From positions 744,001-808,000 of the forward strand of contig NZ_JAANCO010000001.1 of NCBI RefSeq assembly GCF_011326725.1: a stretch of DNA of 64,000 bases, written 5' to 3'. Below the pieces are notes generated by a model. The model worked only from the letters and a program-made list of their open reading frames with translations, made no database searches and was not told the origin of the DNA. Source of the stretch: Microbacterium excoecariae. GTDB lineage: Bacteria; Actinomycetota; Actinomycetes; Actinomycetales; Microbacteriaceae. The translations under genes were made by a program, and so were the position numbers. Shown one piece after another: positions 8,568 through 17,651 of the stretch; within the stretch, counting starts at the first letter, position 1, and each line of letters begins with the position of its first letter.

Positions 8568-9464
8568 TCAGGCCGCGGGCGCGTGGCGCGCGCACACGGC
8601 GGACGCGCCGCACGCCTCGCACAGGACGGTGCGGGCCCGGCACGTGTCGTCGGCGCAGTTCACGAGCCGGTCCGTCGCGGATCCGCACCCCGCGCACGAG
8701 GAAATCACCGCGCCGCCCTCGCCGAACCGCACCCGCTCGCGTCCGTCGAACACGTAAAGCGAGCCCTCCCACAGGCCGGTGTTCCCGAACGTTTCGCCGT
8801 AGCGCACGATGCCGCCGTCGAGCTGGTACACCTCCTGGAAACCGCGCGAGATCATGAGGCTCGAGAGCACCTCGCAGCGGATGCCGCCCGTGCAATACGT
8901 CACGACCGGCTTGTCCTTCAGGTGGTCGTACCGGCCCGACTCGATCTCGCCGAGGAAGTCGTGCGTCGTCTCGGTGTCCGGAACGATGGCGCCGCGGAAC
9001 CGGCCGATCTCGGCTTCGAAGGCGTTGCGCCCGTCGAAGAAGACCACGTCCTCGCCGCGCTCCGCGACGAGGCGGTGCAGGGCGCCCGGCGCGAGCGGGG
9101 TGCCGCCGCCCACGACCCCGTTCTCGTCGACCCGGAGCTCCCCGCCGGCGCCGAAGGAGACGATCTCGTCCCGCACCTTCACCGACAGGCGGGGGAAGTC
9201 GAGGCTGAGGCCGTCGGCGTCGAGCCCCGTGCCCGAGGACCACTTCATGTCGACGTCGCGGAAGGGGGCGTACTGCTTCGTCTTGCGCACGTAGGTCTTG
9301 AGCGCCGCCATGTCGCCGCCCACGGTGCCGTTGATGCCGTGAGGGGAGAGGAGGATCCGCCCGCGCAGGCCCAGGAGCTCGCACAGGTCGCGCTGCCACA
9401 GGCGCACGGCCTCGGGGTCGGCGAGCGGCGTGAACACGTAGAAGAGCAGGATCTTGGCGGGCAC
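8568..9464 (-). CDS. trhO: tRNA uridine(34) hydroxylase TrhO (rhodanese family)
   Basis: 298 residues from GTG 9464; an upstream GTG at 9503 would add 13 poorly conserved residues. The N-terminal part [10 protein letters not shown], the SPHGINGTV motif and the rhodanese domain with active-site loop YCTGGIRCE match the YceA/TrhO family, which makes 5-hydroxyuridine at the wobble position of tRNAs using oxygen. The C-terminus has a Cys-rich cluster (CAGC, C-x4-C, LCEAC) that may bind zinc. It is a single gene, convergent with the glycosyltransferase. Confidence 0.88.
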   Translation of the reverse strand: MPAKILLFYVFTPLADPEAVRLWQRDLCELLGLRGRILLSPHGINGTVGGDMAALKTYVRKTKQYAPFRDVDMKWSSGTGLDADGLSLDFPRLSVKVRDEIVSFGAGGELRVDENGVVGGGTPLAPGALHRLVAERGEDVVFFDGRNAFEAEIGRFRGAIVPDTETTHDFLGEIESGRYDHLKDKPVVTYCTGGIRCEVLSSLMISRGFQEVYQLDGGIVRYGETFGNTGLWEGSLYVFDGRERVRFGEGGAVISSCAGCGSATDRLVNCADDTCRARTVLCEACGASAVCARHAPAA

Positions 9465-9506
9465 GGATCCAGCGTAGGCGCCGGCGCCGGGAACGTCCCG
9501 CACGCG

Positions 9507-9532
9507 TCGGGCCCCACCGAGGTGGGGCCCGA
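9507..9532 (-). terminator. GC-rich hairpin after the BCCT gene
   Basis: Perfect 12-bp arms (TCGGGCCCCACC and its complement) around a 2-base loop lie between the stop of the BCCT gene and the start of trhO. There is no long T run, as is usual in very GC-rich genomes. It most likely ends the transporter transcript. Confidence 0.65.
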
Positions 9533-9546
9533 GACGTGCCTGCGCG

Positions 9547-11421
9547 CTATTCGCCGCCGCGCGCCGCCGGCGGCGCCTTCCGCGCGCCGCGGGTCCGCGA
9601 GATGCGGTAGTCGATGCGGTCGTCGACGTAGGTCTGCAGCTCCTCGTTCTCCGGCAGGCTGCTCGTCACGTCGTCCGAGATCGCCTCCGTGACCCGCTCG
9701 AGCCGGCGCTCGCTCTCGAGGTGCGTCATGTGCGTGAACTCGAACCGCAGGGCGCGCACCGTGGCGACGCACATGAGGATGAGCACCACGCTGAACGGCA
9801 GGGCCGTGATGAGGGATCCGGTCTGCAGCGTCGAGAGCCCGCCCGCGAGCAGGAGCGCGATCGCGAGGGCGCCCTCGAGCAGCGCCCACACGATGCGCGA
9901 CCACACGGGCGGGTTGGGGTGGCCGCCCGAGGCGAGCATGTCGACGACGAGCGAGCCCGAGTCGGAGGACGTGATGAAGAAGATCGCGACGACGATGATC
10001 GTGAGGATCGAGAGGATGTTGCCGAGCGGGAGCCCGCCGAGCACCGTGAAGAGCGAGCCCTCGGGCGAGACCGCCCCGTCGGTGACGAGGTCTCCCTCGC
10101 CGTACATCTGGCGGAAGAGCCCGGATCCGCCCATCACGGAGAACCAAAAGAACCCGACGATGGTGGGGACGAGGAGGACGCCGGCGATGAACTGGCGCAC
10201 GGTCCGGCCGCGGGAGATGCGCGCGATGAACACGCCGACGAACGGGGCCCAGGCGATCCACCAGCCCCAGTAGAAGATGGTCCACCCGGAGAGCCACTCC
10301 TGCGCGGCCTCACCCTGGAAGGTGCCGACGTCGACCGTCATCTCGAGCACGTTCGCGAGGTAGACGCCGAGCGACTCGACGAAGTTGCGCAGGAGGAAGA
10401 TCGTCGGGCCGAGGATCAGCATCGAGATCAGCAGGAGGCCCGCGAGGGAGAGGTTGATGTTCGAGAGCCACTTGATGCCCGCGCCGAGCCCGGACACGAC
10501 CGAGAACGTCGCGAGGAACGTGATGACGACGATGAGGATGACGAGGAGCGTCGTGTCGGTCTGCTCGACGACGCCGATCGCCTGCATGCCGGCCGCGATC
10601 TGCTGCACGCCGAGGCCGAGCGAGGTCGCGACGCCGAAGACGGTGCCGAAGATCGCGATGATGTCGATGACGTCGCCGACCCATCCCTTGACGCGCTCGC
10701 CGAAGAGCGGCTCGAGCGCCCACCGGATGGAAACGGGGCGGCCGCGACGGTGGATGGCGAACGCGAGCGCGAGGCCGATGACCGCGTAGACGGCCCACGG
10801 GTGCAGGCCCCAGTGCACGAAGGTCTGCGCCATCGCGAGCCCGGCGAGCTCCGCCTCGGATCCCTCCCACCCTGGCTTGGGGCTGACGGTCGCGTAGGTG
10901 AGCGGCTCGCCCACGCCATAGAAGATGAGGCCGATGCCCATGCCGGCGGAGAAAAGCATGGCGAACCACGACATCACGCCGAACTCGGGTGTGTCGTCGG
11001 CCCGCCCGAGCTTGACCGTGCCGAGCTTCGAGAACGCGATGACGATGGCGAAGACGACGAACGCGCCGACGACGAGCATGTAGTACCAGCCGAGGTCGCG
11101 GACGATCCAGTCCTGCATCGTCGTGAAGACCTCGCTCGTGCCCTCGGGGAGAAGGATCGCGACGAGTGTCACGGCGAGGATGACGCCGAGGGCGGGCCAG
11201 AACACGCGCGGCGCGATCATGCCCTTGCCGATGCGGACGCCCTGGCGCCGCAGCTTCTCGGTGATCTGCTCGTCGGTGTCGTCCTCGGCGATGTGCATGC
11301 GCCGCGGCACCGCCGTGACGGCCGGATCGAGCTCGAGCGCGTCTCCGCTGATCGGGTCGATGTGCGTGGGGGTGTGCGGGGCGCCGGACGAATCGCCGGG
11401 CGCGGCGGCTTGTGAACTCAC
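9547..11421 (-). CDS. BCCT family transporter (betaine/choline/carnitine type)
   Basis: 624 residues. GTG 11421 is preceded by AGGAGG seven bases upstream, which decides the start. A hydrophilic N-terminal arm of about 85 residues precedes 12 predicted membrane helices. The family signature is clear: [25 protein letters not shown] and the [11 protein letters not shown] segment near helix 8. BCCT carriers take up compatible solutes with sodium or protons and are activated by osmotic stress. The charged C-terminal tail ([18 protein letters not shown]) resembles the osmosensing tails of BetP-like carriers. The substrate cannot be read from sequence. Confidence 0.9.
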   Translation of the reverse strand: MSSQAAAPGDSSGAPHTPTHIDPISGDALELDPAVTAVPRRMHIAEDDTDEQITEKLRRQGVRIGKGMIAPRVFWPALGVILAVTLVAILLPEGTSEVFTTMQDWIVRDLGWYYMLVVGAFVVFAIVIAFSKLGTVKLGRADDTPEFGVMSWFAMLFSAGMGIGLIFYGVGEPLTYATVSPKPGWEGSEAELAGLAMAQTFVHWGLHPWAVYAVIGLALAFAIHRRGRPVSIRWALEPLFGERVKGWVGDVIDIIAIFGTVFGVATSLGLGVQQIAAGMQAIGVVEQTDTTLLVILIVVITFLATFSVVSGLGAGIKWLSNINLSLAGLLLISMLILGPTIFLLRNFVESLGVYLANVLEMTVDVGTFQGEAAQEWLSGWTIFYWGWWIAWAPFVGVFIARISRGRTVRQFIAGVLLVPTIVGFFWFSVMGGSGLFRQMYGEGDLVTDGAVSPEGSLFTVLGGLPLGNILSILTIIVVAIFFITSSDSGSLVVDMLASGGHPNPPVWSRIVWALLEGALAIALLLAGGLSTLQTGSLITALPFSVVLILMCVATVRALRFEFTHMTHLESERRLERVTEAISDDVTSSLPENEELQTYVDDRIDYRISRTRGARKAPPAARGGE

Positions 11422-11621
11422 GCGTCTGCCTCCTGGTGCGTCGGTCTGTCGTGAACCGCATGCTGGCGCAGATCCGCGCGGAGCGCCAGGGCGGCCGCCG
11501 GTGAGGCAGTGGCCCGGGGGCACCCGCGGGGCGGTCGTCGCCTCACAAGCGGGGTGCCCAAAGGCACGGTTCCCCACCCTATCCGGGTGGTCAACAATCG
11601 GACAATCGACAGGCGCCGCCG

Positions 11622-12875
11622 CTACCCCGACTGCGCGCGCCGCGGGCGCGGGAGCGCGGCGGGCGCGGACTCGCCGCGCGGCGTGCGTGCGGAGTACCAC
11701 GCGCTGTAGCGCGCGACGAGGGGAACAGAGGTGAGCCCGTGCAGGAGGACGCTCGCCGCGACGGTGACGACGACCGTCGTGCGGACCGTGTCGGATCCCG
11801 GGAAGGCCGACTCCGAGGCGATCAGGAGGAACACGAGCGACGCGAGTCCGCGCGGCCCGAACCACCCGATAAACAGGGCGGTGGGGATCCGCGCCCCGCT
11901 GCGGATCAGCGAGAGGGCGACCGGGATCATCCGCACGAGCGTGAGGCTCAGGACGGCGTAGGCGACGACCCGCCACGTGAGATGCGGTCCGGCGAGGACG
12001 AGCGCGAGCCCGCCGAACGCGATCCAGGTGGCGGACGCGAACAGCTCGCCAGCCTCTTCGGCGAGCACGCCGACGTCCGAGCGGTGCGAGCCCACGACGC
12101 GTCCGAACGCGAGCCCTGCGACGAACGCCGCGATGAAGACGCTCCCGCCCAGGACGCTGGCGATCGCGAAGGCGAGGAGCGCGGAGGCCAGGGGGAGGAC
12201 GTATCGCCAATCGTGGGCGATCCACCCCCGGCGGTCGGCCGCGCGATAGAGCGCGCCGCCGCCGAGGCCCGCGATCGCGGCGGCGAGGACGCCCCATCCG
12301 ATCTGCTGGGCCATGTTGGTCAGCACCGCCGCCGCGACGCCGCCGGTTCCCGCGGACTCGGCGTACGTCAGCGCGACGAGGAAGAAGGGCACGGCGAGCC
12401 CGTCGTTGAGCCCGCTCTCGACGTCGAGGGCCTGGCGCACGCGCGGGGGCACCGCCTCGTCCGAGACGACCTTGCGCCCGAGCGCGGCGTCGGTGGGGGC
12501 CAGCATGGTGGCGAGGAGGAGTACGGCGGCGAGCGGCAGGTCCGGGAAGAGCAGGAAGCCGGCGGCCGCCCCCGCGATCATGGCGAGGGGGAGTCCGATG
12601 AGCAGCAGCCGCGCGGGCCAGCCCGCCTCGCGCCGCAGCGTCGCGAGGTCGAGCCGCGTCGCGTCGCCGAAGAGGAGGAGGCAGAGCGCGACCTCGGCGA
12701 TGTGCTCGGCACCGAGGGTGTCGATGTCGAGGTCCACGGCGCTCGGCCAGAGCGCCACGACCGTCGCGCCCGCGGCGGTGAAGAACAGCGCCGAGGTGAT
12801 CCCGCGGCGATCGAGCGGGCGGGAGACGGCCGACCACACCAGGATCAGCGCGGCGATGATCGCGATCGCGAGCAC
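11622..12875 (-). CDS. cation:proton antiporter, CPA1 type
   Basis: 417 residues starting at GTG 12875, with about 12 hydrophobic helices. The motifs APTDAALG and ESGLNDG are the ion-binding helices of CPA1 Na+(K+)/H+ exchangers. It lies downstream of the BCCT promoter region in the same direction, about 200 bases away. Together with the BCCT carrier it suggests a salt and osmotic stress block. No cytosolic regulatory domain is attached. Confidence 0.88.
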   Translation of the reverse strand: MLAIAIIAALILVWSAVSRPLDRRGITSALFFTAAGATVVALWPSAVDLDIDTLGAEHIAEVALCLLLFGDATRLDLATLRREAGWPARLLLIGLPLAMIAGAAAGFLLFPDLPLAAVLLLATMLAPTDAALGRKVVSDEAVPPRVRQALDVESGLNDGLAVPFFLVALTYAESAGTGGVAAAVLTNMAQQIGWGVLAAAIAGLGGGALYRAADRRGWIAHDWRYVLPLASALLAFAIASVLGGSVFIAAFVAGLAFGRVVGSHRSDVGVLAEEAGELFASATWIAFGGLALVLAGPHLTWRVVAYAVLSLTLVRMIPVALSLIRSGARIPTALFIGWFGPRGLASLVFLLIASESAFPGSDTVRTTVVVTVAASVLLHGLTSVPLVARYSAWYSARTPRGESAPAALPRPRRAQSG

Positions 12876-12983
12876 GGTGCTCCCTCCCTGGCATTCCCCG
12901 GCGGATCCGGGACCCGCGATTCAGGCTATCGGTGGCCGCCGAGGCCCCTGGACACCGCCCGCGCCCGGCGCCACGATGGGCTC

Positions 12984-13232
12984 ATGACCCCGCGCGTCAC
13001 CGCCCCCGACATCGACCCGGCGAATAAGCCGAAGGGCCCCGCGTCCTACTTCCCGAGCATCGAGCAGACCTACGGGCGGCCGATGCAAGAGTGGCTCGAC
13101 CTCGCCTCCGAACGCGTGGAGCACGGCGAGCGCCACGGCCAGGTCGTTGCGTGGCTCAAGGAGGCCCACGGGCTTGGGCACGGCCACGCCAACGCGATCG
13201 TCGCCTATACCCGCGCGGCCCTCGAGGCGTAG
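12984..13232 (+). CDS. DUF4287 domain-containing protein
   Basis: 82 residues from ATG 12984, divergent from the antiporter. The core KGPASYFPSIEQTYGR, then EWLDLASE and HGLGHGHANAIV, matches the DUF4287 family of small cytosolic proteins of unknown function. Six bases separate a weak -10-like CACGAT (12972-12977) from the ATG, so the mRNA may be leaderless. Confidence 0.8.
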   Translation: MTPRVTAPDIDPANKPKGPASYFPSIEQTYGRPMQEWLDLASERVEHGERHGQVVAWLKEAHGLGHGHANAIVAYTRAALEA

Positions 13233-13266
13233 CGGGCGGCTCCGCTGCGGTCCGGATGCAGACGAG

Positions 13267-13520
13267 CGACCCGAACGCCGAAGCGCCGCTTCGGGTCGCG
13301 CGAATGCACCGCGGATCCGCCTGCCGGCGTGCATATGCGCGATCTGGGCGCGGGAGGCCCGTTTCGGGTCGCGCGTATGCATCGCGGATCCGGCTCCGGG
13401 CGTGCATATGCGCGATCTGGGCGCGGGAGGGCCGTTTCGGGTCGCGCGTATGCATCGCGGATCCGGCTCCGGGCGTGCATATGCGCGACCGGGGCGGCGC
13501 GCGGGCCGCTTCGGGTCGCG
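13267..13520. repeat. 73-bp tandem repeat array with hairpin at its left end
   Basis: The marker TCGGGTCGCG occurs at 13291, 13364, 13437 and 13511, giving three units of 73, 73 and 74 bp. Units 2 and 3 are almost identical. Each unit holds CGGATCCG between two inverted arms (GCGCGTATGCAT and the complement of GTGCATATGCGC), so each can fold into a hairpin. The first copy is preceded by CGACCCGAA at 13267, which pairs with TTCGGGTCG at 13290. The unit length is not a multiple of three, so the ORFs crossing it are not genes. There are no spacers, so it is not a CRISPR array. Confidence 0.85.
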
Positions 13521-13566
13521 TGTCGGTTCCGGCGACTACGTCGTTCGGCCGATGTAGCAATCTGTT

Positions 13567-13582
13567 GGTACATATGTGTACC
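13567..13582. promoter_or_regulatory. inverted repeat, candidate GntR operator
   Basis: GGTACA-TATG-TGTACC has perfect 6-bp arms and lies 38 bases upstream of a membrane-protein gene whose partner is a GntR/YtrA-type regulator. An operator for that regulator is the simplest reading. This assignment is inferred from position. Confidence 0.55.
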
Positions 13583-13620
13583 GTTGCGTTGACACAAATG
13601 GCTCGGAGGGGGAGCTGGCG

Positions 13621-14535
13621 ATGATCTGGGTGATGGTGTTCGGGGTACCGCTTCTCGGGCTGATCGCGGCCGCGGCATGGTGGGCATTGTGGGGCCGTCG
13701 GCGGGGCGGTGTCACCGGGGCCGTGGCGGTGATCGCCTGCGTCGCGGGCTGCCTGGGGGTTCTGGCCGATCTTCTGGTGCGGCTATGGAGTGGGTGGTCG
13801 TTGCTCGTGCCGTTCGCGTCGGCACTCCCCGTATACGCGTCGTACCGTGACGTGCGGTTCGTGATGCCGCTCGTGGTCGGCATCGCGGGGCTGATCCTCC
13901 TGGCGTTCCCGGTGCGGTCCCGGAAGGGATCGGGCAGGGCCGACCTCACGAGGAGGTCTCCCGTCAGCTTCGCGCGGCCGCGGTGGTTCGTGCTTCCGGC
14001 GGCGCTCGCCGGATTGGTGGTGCTCCTCACGCTCGTCGCGGGGATGGCGTCCACGCGCGACGAGGTGACGGGGCGCTACACGGCATACGTCGTGGACGGC
14101 GGCGTCGGGTTTGTCGGCACGAGCATCTACGGATGGTTCTACTCGGTGCCCTCGCTCATCGCGCTCGCCGTGCTGGGCCTCGTCGCGGTGACCGATCTCG
14201 TGCTCATTGCCCGCCCGGCGATGGGGGACGACGCGATGCGAGATGCTGCGGTGCGCCGCCTCCGCACCAGAAACGTGCTTACCGTGACCAGCGGCGCGCT
14301 CCTGCTTCACCTCGCCGCAATTCTGTCGGATCTGGCGGGGGTCGCCTCACTGCGCGCGGGCATCGCCACCTCGGAGGGGACGGCCCTGATGTGGACGCCG
14401 TTTGCCGCACTGCACCCGGTTCTCACCTGGTCGTCTCAACTGGCGGTGATGTGCGGCATCGCCGCGTGGGCGACGGTCGCGCTCACCGCGATCCCGTCCC
14501 GTCGGCATGTTCCCGTGACGGTCGCGGCGCCGTGA
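13621..14535 (+). CDS. multi-pass membrane protein of unknown function
   Basis: 304 residues from ATG 13621, with a strong GGAGGGGGAG site just upstream; in-frame starts further up overlap the inverted repeat and are unlikely. I see seven or eight hydrophobic helices, a basic cytosolic loop (about residues 100-120) and no known motif. It overlaps the GntR gene by GTGA, so the two are co-translated. YtrA-type regulators usually sit with ABC exporters. Here only this permease-like protein is present, so it may be the stress-responsive partner. Confidence 0.75.
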   Translation: MIWVMVFGVPLLGLIAAAAWWALWGRRRGGVTGAVAVIACVAGCLGVLADLLVRLWSGWSLLVPFASALPVYASYRDVRFVMPLVVGIAGLILLAFPVRSRKGSGRADLTRRSPVSFARPRWFVLPAALAGLVVLLTLVAGMASTRDEVTGRYTAYVVDGGVGFVGTSIYGWFYSVPSLIALAVLGLVAVTDLVLIARPAMGDDAMRDAAVRRLRTRNVLTVTSGALLLHLAAILSDLAGVASLRAGIATSEGTALMWTPFAALHPVLTWSSQLAVMCGIAAWATVALTAIPSRRHVPVTVAAP

Positions 14536-14885
14536 TCAGCCTGTCGGGGAACGGTGCTCCGACGGACCAGATCCGCGACCAGATCCGCGGGCTGATTGCA
14601 TCCGGCCGGCTCGCCGCGCACGATCGCCTCCCGTCGGTCCGGCAACTCGCGCGCGACCTCGGTGTGGCCCCCGGCACCGTCGCGAAAGCGTATCGGGCCC
14701 TCGAGGCGGAAAACCTGCTGGTCGCGCGCACCGGCGGGGGAACGCGAGTGAGCGAGAGCGCGGCCGCCATCCCGCGCTCCGTGCTGGACGCCGCGCGCGA
14801 GCTCGCGCGCGCCGGAACCGCGACCGGCGTCGATATCGACGCGGCAGTTCGCGTGCTTCGCGCCATCTGGCCAGCGCGCGAATGA
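14532..14885 (+). CDS. GntR family regulator, YtrA-like
   Basis: 117 residues from GTG 14532 (GTGA overlap). The winged HTH is typical: QIRDQIRGLIASGRL, then LPSVRQLARDLGVAPGTV and KAYRALEAENLL, RTGGGTRV. The C-terminal part is only about 45 residues, too short for the FadR or HutC effector domains, which places it in the YtrA group. It probably binds the inverted repeat at 13567 and represses its own two-gene operon. Confidence 0.88.
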   Translation: MISLSGNGAPTDQIRDQIRGLIASGRLAAHDRLPSVRQLARDLGVAPGTVAKAYRALEAENLLVARTGGGTRVSESAAAIPRSVLDAARELARAGTATGVDIDAAVRVLRAIWPARE

Positions 14886-14908
14886 GGATGCCCCCCCCGG
14901 GCAAAGCA

Positions 14909-14942
14909 AAACCCCCGCGATGTAGAAGCTACGCGGGGGTTT
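14909..14942. terminator. bidirectional intrinsic terminator
   Basis: An 11-bp stem (AAACCCCCGCG with CGCGGGGGTTT) around a 12-base loop, A-rich on one side and T-rich on the other. It can end both the GntR transcript from the left and the tRNA-Glu-Asp-Phe transcript from the right. Confidence 0.85.
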
Positions 14943-14969
14943 CTGGGATGATTGTAACGATCACCCTTG

Positions 14970-15042
14970 TGGCTCCGACCGGCGTCGATCCGGTGACCTT
15001 TCGATTTTCAGTCGAACGCTCTACCAACTGAGCTACAGAGCC
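14970..15042 (-). tRNA. tRNA-Phe (GAA)
   Basis: 73 nt. The acceptor arm GGCTCTG, D-arm AGCTCAGTTGGTAGAGC, anticodon loop CTGAAAA with GAA, and T-loop GGATCGACGCC region form a cloverleaf. CCA is not encoded. It is the last tRNA of a Glu-Asp-Phe cluster. Confidence 0.95.
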
Positions 15043-15105
15043 GCACGGCACATATGCCGCGTCCTACACGAAGAGCCTTCCCGAAAGAAGGCCCGTCGCT
15101 TGGAG

Positions 15106-15179
15106 CGACCCTGACGGGACTTGAACCCGCGACCTCCGCCGTGACAGGGCGGCACGCTAACCAACTGCGCTACAGGGCC
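15106..15179 (-). tRNA. tRNA-Asp (GTC)
   Basis: 74 nt. The acceptor arm GGCCCTG pairs with CAGGGTC, the anticodon loop CTGTCAC holds GTC, and the T-arm is CGGGTTCAAGTCCCG. Discriminator G; CCA is not encoded. Confidence 0.95.
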
Positions 15180-15219
15180 AGATGTGCTGATGCACAATAT
15201 TCAATTGTATCAGGTCGTG

Positions 15220-15292
15220 TGACCCCAACGGGATTCGAACCCGTGCTACCGGCGTGAAAGGCCAGCGTCCTAGGCCGCTAAACGATGGGGCC
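15220..15292 (-). tRNA. tRNA-Glu (TTC)
   Basis: 73 nt. The acceptor arm starts GGCCCCA, the anticodon loop CTTTCAC holds TTC, and the T-arm is CGGGTTCGAATCCCG. It is the first gene of the minus-strand Glu-Asp-Phe cluster, an order common in actinobacteria. Confidence 0.95.
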
Positions 15293-15493
15293 GTGTGGCG
15301 AACCCGGAGGCTCTCGCGCCAACTGTTAAATCTTACGCATGGGCGGGATCGATTCGCAAAATCGTGGCGCGCCCCGCGTGTCTCGGGCGTGTCGCCGGGG
15401 CAGAATGGGTGGTCCCCGGTGTTCGAGCGCGGCGGATCCGACCCGGAATCTGTTGCGTATGTGTTGTGTGTTGTTACTGTGACGGATGTGACT

Positions 15494-16966
15494 ATGCCCC
15501 CCGAAGTGTCCGCGCGCGCGTCCGTGGAGGACTGCGACTGCGCCCCCACGGCCGAGGAGAAGCGCGCCCTCTGGGGCCCCGTCACGAGGCGTTCCGCCCT
15601 CGCCGTCGGCGCGCTCGGCGTCGCCGCTCTCGGGACCTTTGGCGCGATCCGCGGCGCGTCCTCGGCGTCGGCCGTCACCTATGACCCCTCCGACTACCCC
15701 TCGTGGGATGACGTCGAGAAGGCCCGGCAGAACGAGAGCGACAAGGCCGCGCAGGTCTCGCGCATCGAGGGCCAGATCGCACAGCTGAAGTCCGCCGTCG
15801 CGGCTGCCCAGGCCGAGGCGGAGAAGGCGGCCGACGAGTACTTCCAGGCGCAGCAGGATCTCAACGAGGCCGCCTACCGCGTCGAGCAGCTGCAGGGCCA
15901 GGCCGACGAGGAGGCCGAGCGGGCCACCGAGGCCGCGGACGCGGCGGCCAAGGTTGCCTCCCAGCTCGCGCGCTCGGGCGGCGAGAGCACGCCGTACGAG
16001 CTGCTGTTCGCGGAGTCCTCCGGCGACGCCGACGAGCTGCTGTCGAAGCTCGGGCAGATGGACAAGCTCGCGCAGCGCAACGACTCCATCTACGCCGACG
16101 CGATCGCGGCGCGCGACTCCGCGCAGGCGCTCAGCGACCAGGCGGAGGAGGCGCGCAAGGAGCGCGACCGGCTCCAGAAGATCGCCGAAGAGAAGATGGT
16201 CGCCGCGCAGGAGGCGCAGGCCGCGGCCGAGCAGGCGCTCGCCGACCAGGAGGAGCACCTCATCACGCTCGAGCAGCAGCTCGCGGCGCTGAAGGACACG
16301 ACCTCCAAGACGGTCTCGTCGTATCAGGACGGCGTGGAGCAGCGGAAGGCCTACGAGGCCGAACAGGCCCGCCTCGCGGAGGAGCGTCGCCAGCGGGAGG
16401 CCGAGCGCCGCGCGGCCGAGGCCGCCGCCGCGGCCGCCGCGGCAGCGGCCGCGCAGCCGAGCGGAGGCTCTTCGTCCGGGTCCAGCGGGTCCAGCGGGTC
16501 CAGCGGATCCACGGGCTCGAGCGGATCCTCGGGCGGCGGATCCGCCTCCAGCGGGTGGGCGCGCCCGAGCTCGGGGTACCAGACCGCGGGCTACGGGTAT
16601 CGCTCGCAGATCTGCGGCGAGAGCTACTGCTCGTCGAGCTTCCACGAGGGCGTCGACCTCGCGGCCGGGTGCGGCGCGGGCATCTACGCCGCGTCCAGTG
16701 GCACCGTCGTGTACGCCGGCTACTACGGCGGCTACGGAAACTACGTCCGGATCGACCACGGCGGCGGCGTGGCCACCGGCTACGGGCACATCGTCAACGG
16801 TGGCATCCTCGTCGGCTACGGCCAGCGGGTGTCGGCCGGCCAGACGATCGCGTACGAGGGCAACACCGGCAACTCGTTCGGTTGCCACGTGCACTTCGAG
16901 GTCTACGTCGGCGGTGCGACCGTCAACCCCACGACGTTCATGGGCGCGCGCGGCATCTCCGTCTGA
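15494..16966 (+). CDS. secreted M23 (LytM-type) peptidase with coiled coil
   Basis: 490 residues from ATG 15494 (GTG 15488 is possible); longer in-frame starts would run into tRNA-Glu. The N-terminus has a twin-Arg-like signal (TRRSALAVGALGVAALG, then ASSASA). Residues about 55-290 are a long coiled coil rich in Ala, Glu and Gln, as in RipA/EnvC-type wall proteins. A Ser/Gly linker follows. The C-terminal M23 domain keeps the zinc motifs HEGVDL and GCHVHFEV. It likely cuts peptidoglycan cross-links or stem peptides during growth or division. A strong terminator follows. Confidence 0.88.
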   Translation: MPPEVSARASVEDCDCAPTAEEKRALWGPVTRRSALAVGALGVAALGTFGAIRGASSASAVTYDPSDYPSWDDVEKARQNESDKAAQVSRIEGQIAQLKSAVAAAQAEAEKAADEYFQAQQDLNEAAYRVEQLQGQADEEAERATEAADAAAKVASQLARSGGESTPYELLFAESSGDADELLSKLGQMDKLAQRNDSIYADAIAARDSAQALSDQAEEARKERDRLQKIAEEKMVAAQEAQAAAEQALADQEEHLITLEQQLAALKDTTSKTVSSYQDGVEQRKAYEAEQARLAEERRQREAERRAAEAAAAAAAAAAAQPSGGSSSGSSGSSGSSGSTGSSGSSGGGSASSGWARPSSGYQTAGYGYRSQICGESYCSSSFHEGVDLAAGCGAGIYAASSGTVVYAGYYGGYGNYVRIDHGGGVATGYGHIVNGGILVGYGQRVSAGQTIAYEGNTGNSFGCHVHFEVYVGGATVNPTTFMGARGISV

Positions 16967-16975
16967 CCCCGCCCA

Positions 16976-17016
16976 CGCGAGAGGCCCCGGTTCGGGATGA
17001 ACCGGGGCCTCTCGCG
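16976..17016. terminator. bidirectional terminator between the M23 gene and ppa
   Basis: An 18-bp perfect stem (CGCGAGAGGCCCCGGTTC and its complement) with a 5-base loop sits between two convergent genes and can serve both. Confidence 0.85.
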
Positions 17017-17025
17017 TACGTCGCG

Positions 17026-17562
17026 CTAGTTGCGGGTGTCGGGGAACTCGCCCTCGCCCTGCGTGCGCGTCTCGTGCTCGGCGGCCTCGAAGCGCGCGAA
17101 GGCCTCCTCGACGAGGCGCTCGGCCTCGGCGGCGCCCGCCCACTCGTCGACCTTGACCCACTTGTTCGGCTCGAGGTCCTTGTAGTGCTCGAAGAAGTGC
17201 GCGATCTCCTTGCGGGTGTACTCCTGGAGGTCCTCGACGTCCTGGATGTGCTCCCAGCGCGGGTCCTTCGCGAGCACCGCGATGACCTTGTCGTCGCCGC
17301 CGGCCTCGTCGCTCATCTTCAGCACGCCCACGGGGCGCACCTTCGCCCCGACCCCCGGGAAGACCGAGTGGTCCATGATCACGAGGACGTCCAGCGGGTC
17401 GCCGTCCTCGCCGAGCGTGTTCTCGAAGAACCCGTAGTCAGACGGGTAGCCGAACGTCGTGTACAGCACGCGGTCCAGGAACACGCGGCCCGTGCCGTGG
17501 TCGACCTCGTACTTCACGCGGCTCCCGCGCGGGATCTCGATGACTGCGTCGTACGCGCCCAT
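17026..17562 (-). CDS. ppa: inorganic pyrophosphatase
   Basis: 178 residues from ATG 17562, with AGGAG upstream. It is a family I soluble pyrophosphatase: IEIPRGSRVKYEVD, YPSDYGF and the signature DGDPLDVLV with the metal-binding Asp residues, then KDPRW and HFFEHYKDLE. It hydrolyses PPi to phosphate and pulls biosynthetic reactions forward. The length is normal. It is divergent from tilS. Confidence 0.96.
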   Translation of the reverse strand: MGAYDAVIEIPRGSRVKYEVDHGTGRVFLDRVLYTTFGYPSDYGFFENTLGEDGDPLDVLVIMDHSVFPGVGAKVRPVGVLKMSDEAGGDDKVIAVLAKDPRWEHIQDVEDLQEYTRKEIAHFFEHYKDLEPNKWVKVDEWAGAAEAERLVEEAFARFEAAEHETRTQGEGEFPDTRN

Positions 17563-17639
17563 ACCTGTGCTGCTCCTTGAATCCGGGGTGAGGGACGCCT
17601 CACACCCTAATCGCTGGCGGTGACAATCGCGGAAGCGAT

Positions 17640-17645
17640 TACCGT
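17640..17645 (+). promoter_or_regulatory. -10 box of tilS, leaderless type
   Basis: TACCGT ends six bases before the GTG of tilS, so transcription would begin at or next to the start codon. I see no good ribosome site. Confidence 0.55.
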
Positions 17646-17651
17646 GGACCC

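Noticed and set aside
11422-12894. N-terminal extension of the BCCT protein through the antiporter gene
   Set aside because: The BCCT gene has a clear AGGAGG-GTG start at 11421; the extension overlaps the antiporter gene out of frame.
13267-13520. CRISPR array or small genes on the tandem repeats
   Set aside because: Units are contiguous without unique spacers, no cas genes are near, and the 73-bp period breaks any reading frame.
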